DNA of 46,154 bases from Clostridia bacterium (GTDB taxonomy: Bacteria; Bacillota; Clostridia; Christensenellales; Aristaeellaceae). Location: positions 1 through 46,154 of the forward strand of contig JAFXDB010000119.1 in NCBI GenBank assembly GCA_017516305.1, given 5' to 3'. The position numbers and the translations under genes were made by a program. Shown piece by piece: positions 8,767 through 15,508 of this stretch. The stretch's first letter is position 1; every line of letters starts with the position of its first letter. Below the pieces are notes generated by a model. That model was not told where the DNA came from. It worked only from the letters and a program-made list of their open reading frames with translations, and searched no databases.

Positions 8767-8812
8767 CCGCGGAGAACCGGAATATCCGGCGCTCCGCGGC
8801 TTTTTTATTTTT
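8767..8812 (+). terminator. Intrinsic terminator after the exported-protein gene
   Basis: CCGCGGAG (8767-8774) pairs with CTCCGCGG (8792-8799), followed by C and TTTTTTATTTTT. In the 60 bases before it lie two copies of a diverged unit ending in GAAATATACC (8715-8724 and 8743-8752). Confidence 0.85.
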
Positions 8813-8843
8813 CTACAATGATTCGGGCATGCGCCGCAAACCA

Positions 8844-8878
8844 AATTACGAATTCCGAATTACGAATTCCGAATTACC
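8844..8878. repeat. Heptanucleotide tandem array 1 (five units)
   Basis: Five seven-base units in a row: AATTACG, AATTCCG, AATTACG, AATTCCG, AATTACC. The array overlaps the 3' end of the RNHCP gene and supplies its last codons and stop. Confidence 0.85.
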
Positions 8879-9291
8879 CCATCTCCGCCCATGAGCGCGG
8901 TCATTTCCTCAATGCGTTCAAGGGGGAAGGGTGGGGTGGTCAGGGGCTTCATGGCGATGGACATGAGCTTCATGGGGTTATCGTCCGCCGCGACGCGGTT
9001 GGAGGAAAGCCACCCGCAGATGCGGCAGCGGTGGATGATGGCCCACTCGCCGCCCTTGCGAACCCAGACGGCCACGGGCTCCATCTGTCCGCCGCAGTCG
9101 GCCTCGCGGTCGCCGGGCTCGATATCCAGGTGGAGGGATGTCAGGCAGTTGGGGCAGTGATTGCGGTGATCGCTCCCTGCGCCCGCCGGGACGCACAGGC
9201 GTCCGCAGTTCTTGCAGGTGAAGCTGTCGTTGCAGGGGTTGTGGCGGTAGTAGTGGGGGTCGTACTTCTTGCGTTTGTTTTCGCGGTTCAT
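8860..9291 (-). CDS. RNHCP zinc-ribbon domain protein
   Basis: A 143-residue protein carrying the RNHCP signature: FTCKNCG at about residue 24, then GSDHRNHCPNCLTSLH at about 39-54, and further Cys pairs (DCGG near 66, RCRICG near 88-93). The family is small and its function is not established; the cysteines suggest zinc binding and perhaps nucleic-acid contact. The N-terminus MNRENKRKKYDP follows GAGAGGAAAACAAA, a weak ribosome binding site. The C-terminal VIRNS and the stop are read from the heptamer array at 8844-8878, so the original C-terminus was probably replaced. Confidence 0.85.
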   Translation of the reverse strand: MNRENKRKKYDPHYYRHNPCNDSFTCKNCGRLCVPAGAGSDHRNHCPNCLTSLHLDIEPGDREADCGGQMEPVAVWVRKGGEWAIIHRCRICGWLSSNRVAADDNPMKLMSIAMKPLTTPPFPLERIEEMTALMGGDGVIRNS

Positions 9292-9599
9292 TTTGTTTTC
9301 CTCTCAGATTCATTCGTTGCTGTGGGGAATGAATGCGGGAGGATTGCCGGGTGCAAGCCTCCCGACTTATGCCACGGTCTCCTTCTTCAACATGAAACAA
9401 GTTCCGCCTTTCTGTTATTCTTGATGGGTGCAGGCTTTTGCCCGCCGGCTTCATGCCGAGATACAGATGGTTGTCCTTTCCTGCGCAATGGCGCGGTGGG
9501 GGCATTATCCCCGCGTAGATGACGGATTCCTCCTTCGGGTCGTAAATATGAATCGTGAATGGGAGATTCGGAAGATGCGAGCGCACCGGGCTGTGCAGC
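9292..9599. other. 308-base region without a supported gene
   Basis: No frame here has a credible start, codon pattern or family. The one clear structure is a hairpin on either strand, GCGGGAGGATTGCCGGGTGC...CCTCCCG (around 9337-9364), ahead of the RNHCP gene on the minus strand. It may hold eroded coding sequence or a structured leader, but nothing here can be named. Confidence 0.4.
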
Positions 9600-9634
9600 A
9601 CTTCCGATTCCGCATTCCGAATTCCACATTACCG
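9600..9634. repeat. Heptanucleotide tandem array 2 (five degenerate units)
   Basis: Period-seven units ACTTCCG, ATTCCGC, ATTCCGA, ATTCCAC, ATTACCG. It ends four bases from the stop codon of the XRE/S24-like gene. Confidence 0.7.
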
Positions 9635-9638
9635 GAGG

Positions 9639-10394
9639 TTACAGCGTGACTTCCAGCTTCGCCGCGCGGCCGATGAAGGTGCACTCGCTGATCTGCGCGG
9701 TGATGGCGTCGTACTCGCGGTCAAAGCTCTGCAGGATGACGGAGAAGTCCGCCATCTTCTTGACCTTGCGCAGGAAGCGGTGGGAGTTGTATTCCACCAG
9801 CATCACCGCGCCGTCAATGGGGCTGTGGGCGGGGACGATGAGGGCCAGGTCGCCCTGCTGAATGCGGAAGCCGCGCATGGAATCGTCCGGGGCCAGGTAG
9901 TAGAACACCTTGTCCGGGGCGGCGCCCTCGATGCGGCCGGACTGGATGGGCAGCAGGCGGTAATCCACGGGCTTCATCACCGCGTTCATGACCGGCACAC
10001 GCTTGAGCACGCTGGTCAGCGCATCCAGCCACACGGAGCCGGACACGCCCTTCTCCTCCTCGCCCCCGGAGGAAACGCTGGCCACGACCTCCTCCTTCGG
10101 CTGGGGCGCGGGCTTCTGCTTCGGGCGCTCGGCCACGCTTTTTGCCACGGGGGACGCCATGGCGGCCAGGTCAACGGTGGCGGCGATGTCATCCAGGGTG
10201 AAGTCCGCCTCGGTCTGTTCCCGCAGGCCGATCTTTTTGAGGATCCGGCGCGCCTGGTCATCGGCGATGATCTTGGTGCCGTTTTCCACGGCAATGAGGT
10301 AGCTTTCTGCAATGCCGCACTTCTTGGCCACCTGCTTGGGGGTCAGCTTGGCGCGCAAACGCTCCGTGCGGATCAGGTCTCCGAGTCTTGACAT
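9639..10394 (-). CDS. XRE-family regulator with S24/LexA-like C-terminal domain
   Basis: A 251-residue protein. Residues 1-55 form a helix-turn-helix (LTPKQVAKKCGIAESYLIAVENG). Residues 60-130 are a low-complexity linker rich in Pro, Lys and Glu. Residues 150-250 resemble an S24 peptidase domain, with DSMRGFRIQQGDLALI holding the Ser172 position. The Lys expected in the following strand (VKRL in LexA) aligns with FLRKVKK and is not clearly kept, so self-cleavage is doubtful. The start at 10394 follows GGAGGAAAACC; an upstream in-frame extension reads through the heptamer array and is rejected. Promoter at 10487-10459. Targets unknown. Confidence 0.75.
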   Translation of the reverse strand: MSRLGDLIRTERLRAKLTPKQVAKKCGIAESYLIAVENGTKIIADDQARRILKKIGLREQTEADFTLDDIAATVDLAAMASPVAKSVAERPKQKPAPQPKEEVVASVSSGGEEEKGVSGSVWLDALTSVLKRVPVMNAVMKPVDYRLLPIQSGRIEGAAPDKVFYYLAPDDSMRGFRIQQGDLALIVPAHSPIDGAVMLVEYNSHRFLRKVKKMADFSVILQSFDREYDAITAQISECTFIGRAAKLEVTL

Positions 10395-10412
10395 GGTTTT
10401 CCTCCGGAAAAC

Positions 10413-10447
10413 AATTCGGAATCCGGAATTCGGAATTCGGAATTGAG
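10413..10447. repeat. Heptanucleotide tandem array 3 (five units)
   Basis: AATTCGG, AATCCGG, AATTCGG, AATTCGG, AATTGAG. It lies in the 5' leader of the XRE/S24-like gene, between its promoter (10487-10459) and its ATG (10394). Confidence 0.85.
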
Positions 10448-10458
10448 ATAGTGGAACT

Positions 10459-10487
10459 ATTGTACCGCATATTGCCGCCGGATGCAA
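10459..10487 (-). promoter_or_regulatory. Promoter of the XRE/S24-like regulator
   Basis: Minus strand: -35 TTGCAT (10487-10482), a 17-base spacer, then -10 TACAAT (10464-10459). Confidence 0.7.
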
Positions 10488-10538
10488 GGGGGAGGGGACA
10501 TTGTTCGCCTTACAGGAACATTTTTCCCATTTAAGCTA

Positions 10539-10567
10539 TTGACAGCTGTATACAGCGGTGTTATAAT
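10539..10567 (+). promoter_or_regulatory. Promoter with palindromic operator ahead of the ABC-2 operon
   Basis: Consensus -35 TTGACA (10539-10544), a 17-base spacer and -10 TATAAT (10562-10567). The spacer begins with a perfect 12-bp palindrome, GCTGTATACAGC (10545-10556), placed where a dimeric repressor would block RNA polymerase. GntR-type regulators of ABC exporters (YtrA group) use operators of this kind, but no such gene is in the window. Confidence 0.8.
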
Positions 10568-10747
10568 GACCACCCAACTGCATCAGAAATAGTTGACATC
10601 TACCGATGATAGAAGCCCTCCGGGCCTGTGTAGCGCTGTCTGAACTGCGGGAAAGAGCCATCCGCATTCAGATGGCGCTCCTTTTTGCGTTCCCGCTTTT
10701 CCGATGCGCACTTTTTCCAATGAGCCACGCAAAGGAGGACGAAAAGG
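10568..10747 (+). promoter_or_regulatory. Structured 5' leader with an attenuator-like terminator
   Basis: About 170 bases between promoter and ATG. GAGCCATC (10655-10662) pairs with GATGGCGCTC (10671-10680, two-base bulge), followed by CTTTTT. An outer stem GCGGGAA (10647-10653) with TTCCCGC (10690-10696) is followed by TTTT. A small GCCC-TCC-GGGC hairpin lies upstream at about 10614-10624. A terminator placed before the first gene suggests attenuation. I could not match the upstream half to a known riboswitch consensus. Confidence 0.5.
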
Positions 10748-11725
10748 ATGGCATTCATTGAAGCAAAGGGCCTGAGCAAGGTCTATGTCCGCTACAATGC
10801 CCCCAGGACGGGCGGCATCTCCCGCCTGTGGAAGCGGGAGCGGCAGGAGATCCCTGCGCTGACGGACGCGAATTTTACCATTGACCGCGGTGAGCTGGTG
10901 GGGCTGATCGGCCCTAACGGCGCGGGAAAGTCAACCACGGTGAAGCTCCTGACGGGGATCCTGACCCCCACCGGCGGCACCTGCACCGTGGACGGACGCA
11001 CGCCCTGGGAGAACCGCCGGGAGCATGTGCGCCGCCTGGGCGCGGTCTTCGGGCAGCGGACGCAGCTGTGGTGGGACGTACCCATCCGGGATTCCTTCCT
11101 GCTGCTGCGGGACATCTACGGCCTGGAGGAGAAAAGGTGGCAGCGTCGCCTGGACGGCCTGGTGGACGCGCTGGAGCTGGAAGGGTTCCTGAATGCGCCG
11201 CTGCGCCAGCTGTCCCTGGGCCAACGGATGCGGGCGGAGCTGTGCGGCTCCCTCCTGCACGAGCCGCAGCTGCTCTTCCTGGACGAGCCGACCATCGGCC
11301 TGGACGCGGTGAGCAAGCTGAAGCTCCGCGCCTTCCTGCGGGAGGAGAACGAGCGCGGCGGCACCACCATCCTGCTGACCACCCACGATATGGAGGACAT
11401 GCTGGCCCTGTGCAGCCGCGTGATGGTGCTGGGCCACGGCCGCCTCCTTTACGACGGTGCGCTGGACGCCCTGCTGCAGCGCTACGACACCGTTCACACC
11501 CTGCGCGTCACCTACGACGGCGGAGCGGACGTGAGCGCCCTTACGGCGGCGGCGCAGGTGACCCGCGACGGCGACGCCTTCATCCTCACCTACGAACCGG
11601 CGACGCTCCCCACCAGCACGCTGCTGCCGATGGTGCTTTACGCCGGACGGGTGCGGGAAATGACGCTGAAGGAGCAGAACGTGGACGAGCTCATCGCCCG
11701 GATGTACAGGGAGATGAAGCTATGA
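10748..11725 (+). CDS. ABC-2 exporter ATP-binding protein (COG4586-type)
   Basis: A 325-residue ATPase. Walker A GPNGAGKST is at residues 55-63, the Q-loop is in FGQRTQLWWD, the signature is LSLGQRMRAEL, Walker B is LLFLDEPTIGLD and the H-loop is in TTHDMEDM. The N-terminal insertion KVYVRYNAPRTGGISRLWKRE before the ABC core and the FGQRTQLWWDVP motif are typical of the COG4586 group, which pairs with two DUF990-type permeases as found here. Its stop overlaps the next ATG (ATGA). The export substrate is unknown. Confidence 0.9.
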   Translation: MAFIEAKGLSKVYVRYNAPRTGGISRLWKRERQEIPALTDANFTIDRGELVGLIGPNGAGKSTTVKLLTGILTPTGGTCTVDGRTPWENRREHVRRLGAVFGQRTQLWWDVPIRDSFLLLRDIYGLEEKRWQRRLDGLVDALELEGFLNAPLRQLSLGQRMRAELCGSLLHEPQLLFLDEPTIGLDAVSKLKLRAFLREENERGGTTILLTTHDMEDMLALCSRVMVLGHGRLLYDGALDALLQRYDTVHTLRVTYDGGADVSALTAAAQVTRDGDAFILTYEPATLPTSTLLPMVLYAGRVREMTLKEQNVDELIARMYREMKL

Positions 11726-12531
11726 GACAGCTGATGACAAAGTGGCGGCCTTACCTGACCGTCTTCCGGCTCAGGGCCCTGCAGGAGACCCAGTACCGCG
11801 CCGCGGCCCTGGGCGGCCTGGTGACGCAGGTGTTTTTCGGCCTTGTGTACATCTTCCTGTATACGGCGCTGTATGCCGGCAGCGACCCGCAGGCCCTGCG
11901 GGATACCATCACCTATGTGTGGATCCAGCAGATGTTCTTCCGCATGATGTTCTCCAACGACGGCGAGCTGACCAACCTCATCATGTCCGGCGGCGTGGCC
12001 TACATGCTGGTACGTCCCATCGATCAGCACCGCTTCTGGGTCTGCCGGGAGGTCGGCGGACGGCTGGTGGGCGCGGGGATGCGCATGCTGCCCATGCTCC
12101 TGGTGCAGCTGCTCCTGCCGGTGGAGCTGCGCATTTCCCTGCCGGATAGCCCGGTGGCGCTGCTGCAGTTCGTGCTGTCGGTGGGGCTGGGTGTGCTCTG
12201 CCTGTGCGAGCTGACGTCCATCATCGACGCCATCAACATGAAAACCCTGGACCGGCGCGGCATATCGGCCATCCTCAACCTGACGATGCTGACCTTCTCC
12301 GGCAACGTCATCCCGCTGACGCTCTTCCCTGACGGGCTGCAGACGCTGGTGCGCTACCAGCCCTTCGCCCAGGCGCTGGACGCGTCCATCCGCATGTACC
12401 AGCATGCGGCGGCGCTGCCGGAATGGGCCCTCAACGTGGGGGTGCAGATTGCATGGATCCTGATCCTGCGGGCCATCGGGCGGGCCATGTGGGCGCGGCA
12501 ACTGAACAACATGATCGTGCAGGGAGGCTGA
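11722..12531 (+). CDS. ABC-2 exporter permease (DUF990/ABC2_membrane_6 type), first subunit
   Basis: A 269-residue protein with about six membrane spans. The N-terminus MRQLMTKWRPYLTVFRLRALQETQYRAA is a basic helix before the first span, then LGGLVTQVFFGLVYIFLYTALY. The pattern fits the DUF990-type permeases that accompany COG4586 ATPases. The start is ATGA-coupled to the ATPase. It forms a heteromeric membrane part with the next gene, four bases downstream. Confidence 0.85.
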   Translation: MRQLMTKWRPYLTVFRLRALQETQYRAAALGGLVTQVFFGLVYIFLYTALYAGSDPQALRDTITYVWIQQMFFRMMFSNDGELTNLIMSGGVAYMLVRPIDQHRFWVCREVGGRLVGAGMRMLPMLLVQLLLPVELRISLPDSPVALLQFVLSVGLGVLCLCELTSIIDAINMKTLDRRGISAILNLTMLTFSGNVIPLTLFPDGLQTLVRYQPFAQALDASIRMYQHAAALPEWALNVGVQIAWILILRAIGRAMWARQLNNMIVQGG

Positions 12532-12535
12532 TGAT

Positions 12536-13324
12536 ATGCGGTATATGTTTCATTCCTTCAGGATGCTGATGAAGTCTGCGATGCAGTACCGTTCGAGCCT
12601 CTTGATGCAGGTGATCGCGCAGGTGGTGCTGACCGGCGGCGAGCTGCTGGCGGTGACGGTGCTGCTGAGCCGCTTCCATGTGGTGGGACACTGGCAGGCG
12701 ATGGAGATCATGTTCTTCTTCGGCGTGATGCAGTCGTCCTTCGCGCTGACGGAACTGTTCGGCCGCGGCGTGGCGGCGTTCCAGGGCTTCGTGGGCCGGG
12801 GCGAGTTTGATTCGCTGCTCCTGCGGCCCCGGCCGCTGCTGCTGCAGGTCGTGTGCAGTCAGCTGGATCCCCGGCGCGTGGGCTCCTGCGCGGTGGGCGT
12901 GGCGGCCATCGTCATTGCCGCCTCCCGGCTGGAAATCGCCTGGACGGTGGGCAAGGTGCTGCTGCTGGCGGAGGTCGTTCTCTGCAGCATGCTCCTGACC
13001 CTGGGGCTGTTCATGATCGAGGCGACGATGTGCTTCTTCTCCGTCAAGTCCATCGAGATGGTGAATGTCCTGACCTACGGCGGGCGATCCACCTGTCAGT
13101 ACCCGGTGGACATCTTCCCCAAACCCCTGGAGCTGCTTTTTACCTACCTGGCGCCCTTCGCGCTGTGCATGCACTGGCCGGTCGCCTGGGTGCTGGGGCA
13201 GCCGATGACGGCCCTGTCCCCGGGGTGGTACTTCGTGACCCCGCTGGCAGGCTTGGTATTCTTCCTGCTGATGACGCGGGTATGGTACTGGGGCGTACGC
13301 CGTTACCGCTCAACCGGCACCTGA
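12536..13324 (+). CDS. ABC-2 exporter permease (DUF990/ABC2_membrane_6 type), second subunit
   Basis: A 262-residue permease with about six spans, paralogous in layout to the one before it (MRYMFHSFRMLMKSAMQYRSSLLMQVI at the N-terminus). The stretch FFFGVMQSSFALTELFGRG then FQGFVGRGEFDSLLLRPRPLLLQV is a hallmark of the family: the cytoplasmic loop reads G-x-FD-x-LLLRP. AGGGAGG precedes the ATG by about nine bases. It completes a three-gene exporter. Confidence 0.85.
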   Translation: MRYMFHSFRMLMKSAMQYRSSLLMQVIAQVVLTGGELLAVTVLLSRFHVVGHWQAMEIMFFFGVMQSSFALTELFGRGVAAFQGFVGRGEFDSLLLRPRPLLLQVVCSQLDPRRVGSCAVGVAAIVIAASRLEIAWTVGKVLLLAEVVLCSMLLTLGLFMIEATMCFFSVKSIEMVNVLTYGGRSTCQYPVDIFPKPLELLFTYLAPFALCMHWPVAWVLGQPMTALSPGWYFVTPLAGLVFFLLMTRVWYWGVRRYRSTGT

Positions 13325-13328
13325 TTAA

Positions 13329-13356
13329 AAATAAGAATTAAGAATTAAGAATCAGT
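13329..13356. repeat. Heptanucleotide tandem array 4 (about four units)
   Basis: AAATAAG, AATTAAG, AATTAAG, AATCAGT, directly after the ABC-2 permease stop and before the NUDIX gene. Same period as the arrays at 8844, 9600, 10413 and 21362, but with a different variable pair. Confidence 0.7.
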
Positions 13357-13372
13357 CTTTCGGGGTGATTGT

Positions 13373-13894
13373 GTGGAGATTTGGGATGCGTATCTGGCTG
13401 ACGGTACGTCTGCGGGCGGTACCCTTGTCCGCGGCGAGCCGATCCCTGACGGGTTGTACCATCTGGTGTGCGAGATCCTTGTCCGGCATGCGGATGGCGA
13501 TTATCTGCTGATGCAGCGCGACCGGCGCAAGCAGGGCTACCCGGGCTGCTGGGAGGCCACGGCGGGCGGGTCGGCGCTGGCAGGGGAGGACGCGCTGACC
13601 TGTGCCCGGCGGGAGCTGCGGGAGGAGACCGGCATTGCAAGCGGCACATTCACCGAGATCGGCCGCTTTGTCTCCCGCGACACGATCTACCGGCTGTTCC
13701 TGTGCGTCACCGATGGCGACAAGACGGCGGTGACCCTGCAGGAGGGCGAGACCATCGCGTACCGGTGGGTGACGGAGGCGGAATTCATCCGCTTCGTCAA
13801 TTCCGAAGAGATGATCGGGGTGCAGCGGGTGCGGTATGCGCTGTATCTGCAGCGAAAGGGATATCTGCGCCAGACCGGCGGGGAAGGAGATTGA
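13373..13894 (+). CDS. NUDIX hydrolase
   Basis: A 173-residue pyrophosphohydrolase. The Nudix box GX5EX7REUXEEXGU is read as GGSALAGEDALTCARRELREETGI at about residues 60-83, with REEXG intact as REETG. The preceding QRDRRKQGYPGCWEATAGG stretch is common to the group close to isopentenyl-diphosphate isomerase and to dNTP or ADP-sugar hydrolases; the substrate cannot be set. The start is GTG at 13373 after CGGGGTGA, a moderate ribosome binding site. One base separates its stop from the GNAT ATG, so the two are translated together. Confidence 0.88.
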   Translation: MEIWDAYLADGTSAGGTLVRGEPIPDGLYHLVCEILVRHADGDYLLMQRDRRKQGYPGCWEATAGGSALAGEDALTCARRELREETGIASGTFTEIGRFVSRDTIYRLFLCVTDGDKTAVTLQEGETIAYRWVTEAEFIRFVNSEEMIGVQRVRYALYLQRKGYLRQTGGEGD

Positions 13895-13895
13895 G

Positions 13896-14432
13896 ATGCG
13901 TTTTGAAACGGAAAGGCTGCTCCTGCGGGAGATGACGGAGGCCGACCGCGACGCGCTGGCCGCCATCCTCATGGATGCAGAGACAATGCAGTACTATCCG
14001 AAGCCCTACGACGACGCCGGTGTGCAGCGCTGGCTGGACTGGACCTTCGACAACTACGCGAAGCACGGCTTCGGCCTGTGGGCGGTGACGCTGAAGGAAA
14101 CGGGCGAGTTCATCGGCGACTGCGGCATCACCATGCAGCCCATTCAGGGCCAGTGGCTGCCGGAGATCGGCTACCACATCAGCAAGGCACACTGGCGGCA
14201 GGGCTTTGCCTCCGAGGCGGCGGAGGAATGCATCCGCGTGGCCTTTGAGCGCTTCGGCTTCCCGGCGGTGTACTCCTACATGAAGGCGGAGAACGAGCCC
14301 TCCTGGCGCACGGCGATGAAGAACGGCATGACCTTCGTGACGGAGTACGATGACCCGGTCAACACCCGCACCCGCGTTTACCGCATCACGCGGGAAGCGT
14401 GGGAGAAGCGCGGCGCAGCGCAGCAGAAATGA
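13896..14432 (+). CDS. GNAT-family N-acetyltransferase (RimJ/RimL-like)
   Basis: A 178-residue acetyl-CoA-dependent acetyltransferase. The N-terminus MRFETERLLLREMTEADRDAL is the Acetyltransf_3 (RimJ/RimL) signature. The acetyl-CoA pocket is seen in IGYHISKAHWRQGFASEAAEECIRVAFE (the R/Q-x-x-G-x-A form at WRQGFA). The start at 13896 has GGGGAAGGAGA just upstream and follows the NUDIX stop by one base; an earlier in-frame start at 13836 lies inside the NUDIX gene and is rejected. The substrate may be a protein N-terminus or a small amine. Confidence 0.88.
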   Translation: MRFETERLLLREMTEADRDALAAILMDAETMQYYPKPYDDAGVQRWLDWTFDNYAKHGFGLWAVTLKETGEFIGDCGITMQPIQGQWLPEIGYHISKAHWRQGFASEAAEECIRVAFERFGFPAVYSYMKAENEPSWRTAMKNGMTFVTEYDDPVNTRTRVYRITREAWEKRGAAQQK

Positions 14433-14573
14433 TTCCATACGCCTGCATATGCAGGGGAGCGCGCCGGATTTGACCGGAATGGCATGCAAAGCGACCGTGT
14501 GGGACATGAAAATGCATACTGGATGTATACTATGATGAATATATGCATTGAAATTTCTCCTGATGGTTTTTTC

Positions 14574-14591
14574 GATGCATTTTTATGCAAT
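14574..14591 (+). promoter_or_regulatory. ARG-box-like operator upstream of the amino-acid importer
   Basis: GATGCATTTTTATGCAAT matches the ArgR/AhrC box TNTGNATWWWWATNCANA at every fixed position except the two outermost. It lies 8 bases upstream of the -35. A further ATATGCATTG at 14541-14550 and an ATGCATAC at 14512-14519 may be half-sites. Confidence 0.5.
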
Positions 14592-14598
14592 TTAGGTG

Positions 14599-14627
14599 TT
14601 GACAACGGAGCAAAAGAGGAGTATAAT
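14599..14627 (+). promoter_or_regulatory. Promoter of the amino-acid ABC importer operon
   Basis: Consensus -35 TTGACA (14599-14604), a 17-base spacer and -10 TATAAT (14622-14627). The leader to the ATG at 14672 is short. Confidence 0.85.
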
Positions 14628-14671
14628 GCCACTTGTACATCACCCCATCCATTCAAGAGGAGGAAACAACA

Positions 14672-15427
14672 ATGAAGAAGCTGATCGCGCTTGTTCTGTC
14701 CCTGATGCTGATCGTGTGCAGCATGGCTGCTCTGGCTGAGTCCAAGGGTACGCTGGTCATGGCGACCAACGCGTCCTTCCCGCCCTACGAGTACTATGAG
14801 GGCACCGAGATCGTCGGTATCGACGTGGAGATCGCCGCGGCCATCGCCCAGAAGCTGGGCTACGATTTCGAGGTCGCCGACATGGAGTTCGACGCCATCA
14901 TCTCCGCCGTCAACAGCGGCAAGGCCAACTTCGGCATGGCCGGCATGACCGTGACCGAGGAGCGCCTGCTGTCCGTGGACTTCTCCACCTCCTACGCCAC
15001 CGGCGTGCAGGTGGTCATCGTCCGCGAGGGCTCCAGCATCACCTCTGTGGGTGACCTGTTCGCTGAGGGCGCCATGCACACCATCGGCGTGCAGCTGACC
15101 ACCACCGGCGACCTGTACACCACCTGGGATCTGGAGGATAACGGCCTGGCCGTCATCAACCGCTACCCCAACGGCAACGAGGCTGTTCTGGCCCTGAAGG
15201 CCGGCAAGGTTGACTGCGTGGTCATCGACAACGAGCCCGCCAAGGCTTATGTTGCCGCCAACGAGGGCCTGGTCATCCTGCCCACCGAGTACGTCACCGA
15301 GAACTACGCCGCCTGCTTCGCCAAGGGCGATCCGCTGCTGGCCGAGTTCAACGCCGCGCTGGAGGAGCTGATCGCTGACGGCACCGTTGCTGCCATCATC
15401 GAGAAGTACATCCCCGTGGAGGAGTAA
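14672..15427 (+). CDS. Polar amino-acid ABC transporter substrate-binding protein (SBP family 3)
   Basis: A 251-residue exported binding protein. The signal peptide MKKLIALVLSLMLIVCSMAALAES contains a Cys at residue 16, but it does not sit in a lipobox, so a membrane anchor is uncertain. Family-3 motifs are clear: TNASFPPYEYYEG, GIDVEIAAAIAQKLG, FDAIISAVNSGKANFGMAGMTVTEERLLSVDFSTSY, and the Asp-bearing VDCVVIDNEPA. The ligand is probably a polar or basic amino acid, since the operator looks like an ARG box. The start at 14672 follows AGAGGAGG. A hairpin after it (15446-15468) may trim read-through into the permease. Confidence 0.92.
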   Translation: MKKLIALVLSLMLIVCSMAALAESKGTLVMATNASFPPYEYYEGTEIVGIDVEIAAAIAQKLGYDFEVADMEFDAIISAVNSGKANFGMAGMTVTEERLLSVDFSTSYATGVQVVIVREGSSITSVGDLFAEGAMHTIGVQLTTTGDLYTTWDLEDNGLAVINRYPNGNEAVLALKAGKVDCVVIDNEPAKAYVAANEGLVILPTEYVTENYAACFAKGDPLLAEFNAALEELIADGTVAAIIEKYIPVEE

Positions 15428-15445
15428 TATCCCCGAAGCAATGGA

Positions 15446-15474
15446 GGGAACGGTTATGCGCCGTTCCCTTCTTT
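15446..15474 (+). terminator. Intra-operon hairpin, possible partial terminator
   Basis: GGGAACGG (15446-15453) pairs with CCGTTCCC (15461-15468), followed by TTCTTT. It lies between the binding-protein gene and the permease gene, a common way to make more binding protein than membrane parts. Confidence 0.6.
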
Positions 15475-15508
15475 CGGCGTTTATCCCCCCTTTTTCCCCA
15501 AGGAGGAA

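Noticed and set aside
9292..9599. tRNA or riboswitch on the minus strand ahead of the RNHCP gene
   Set aside because: A hairpin is present, but there is no cloverleaf, no GGTTCRA arm and no match to a riboswitch consensus known to me.
8844..10447. CRISPR array
   Set aside because: The repeats are seven bases with no spacers and no cas genes are near.
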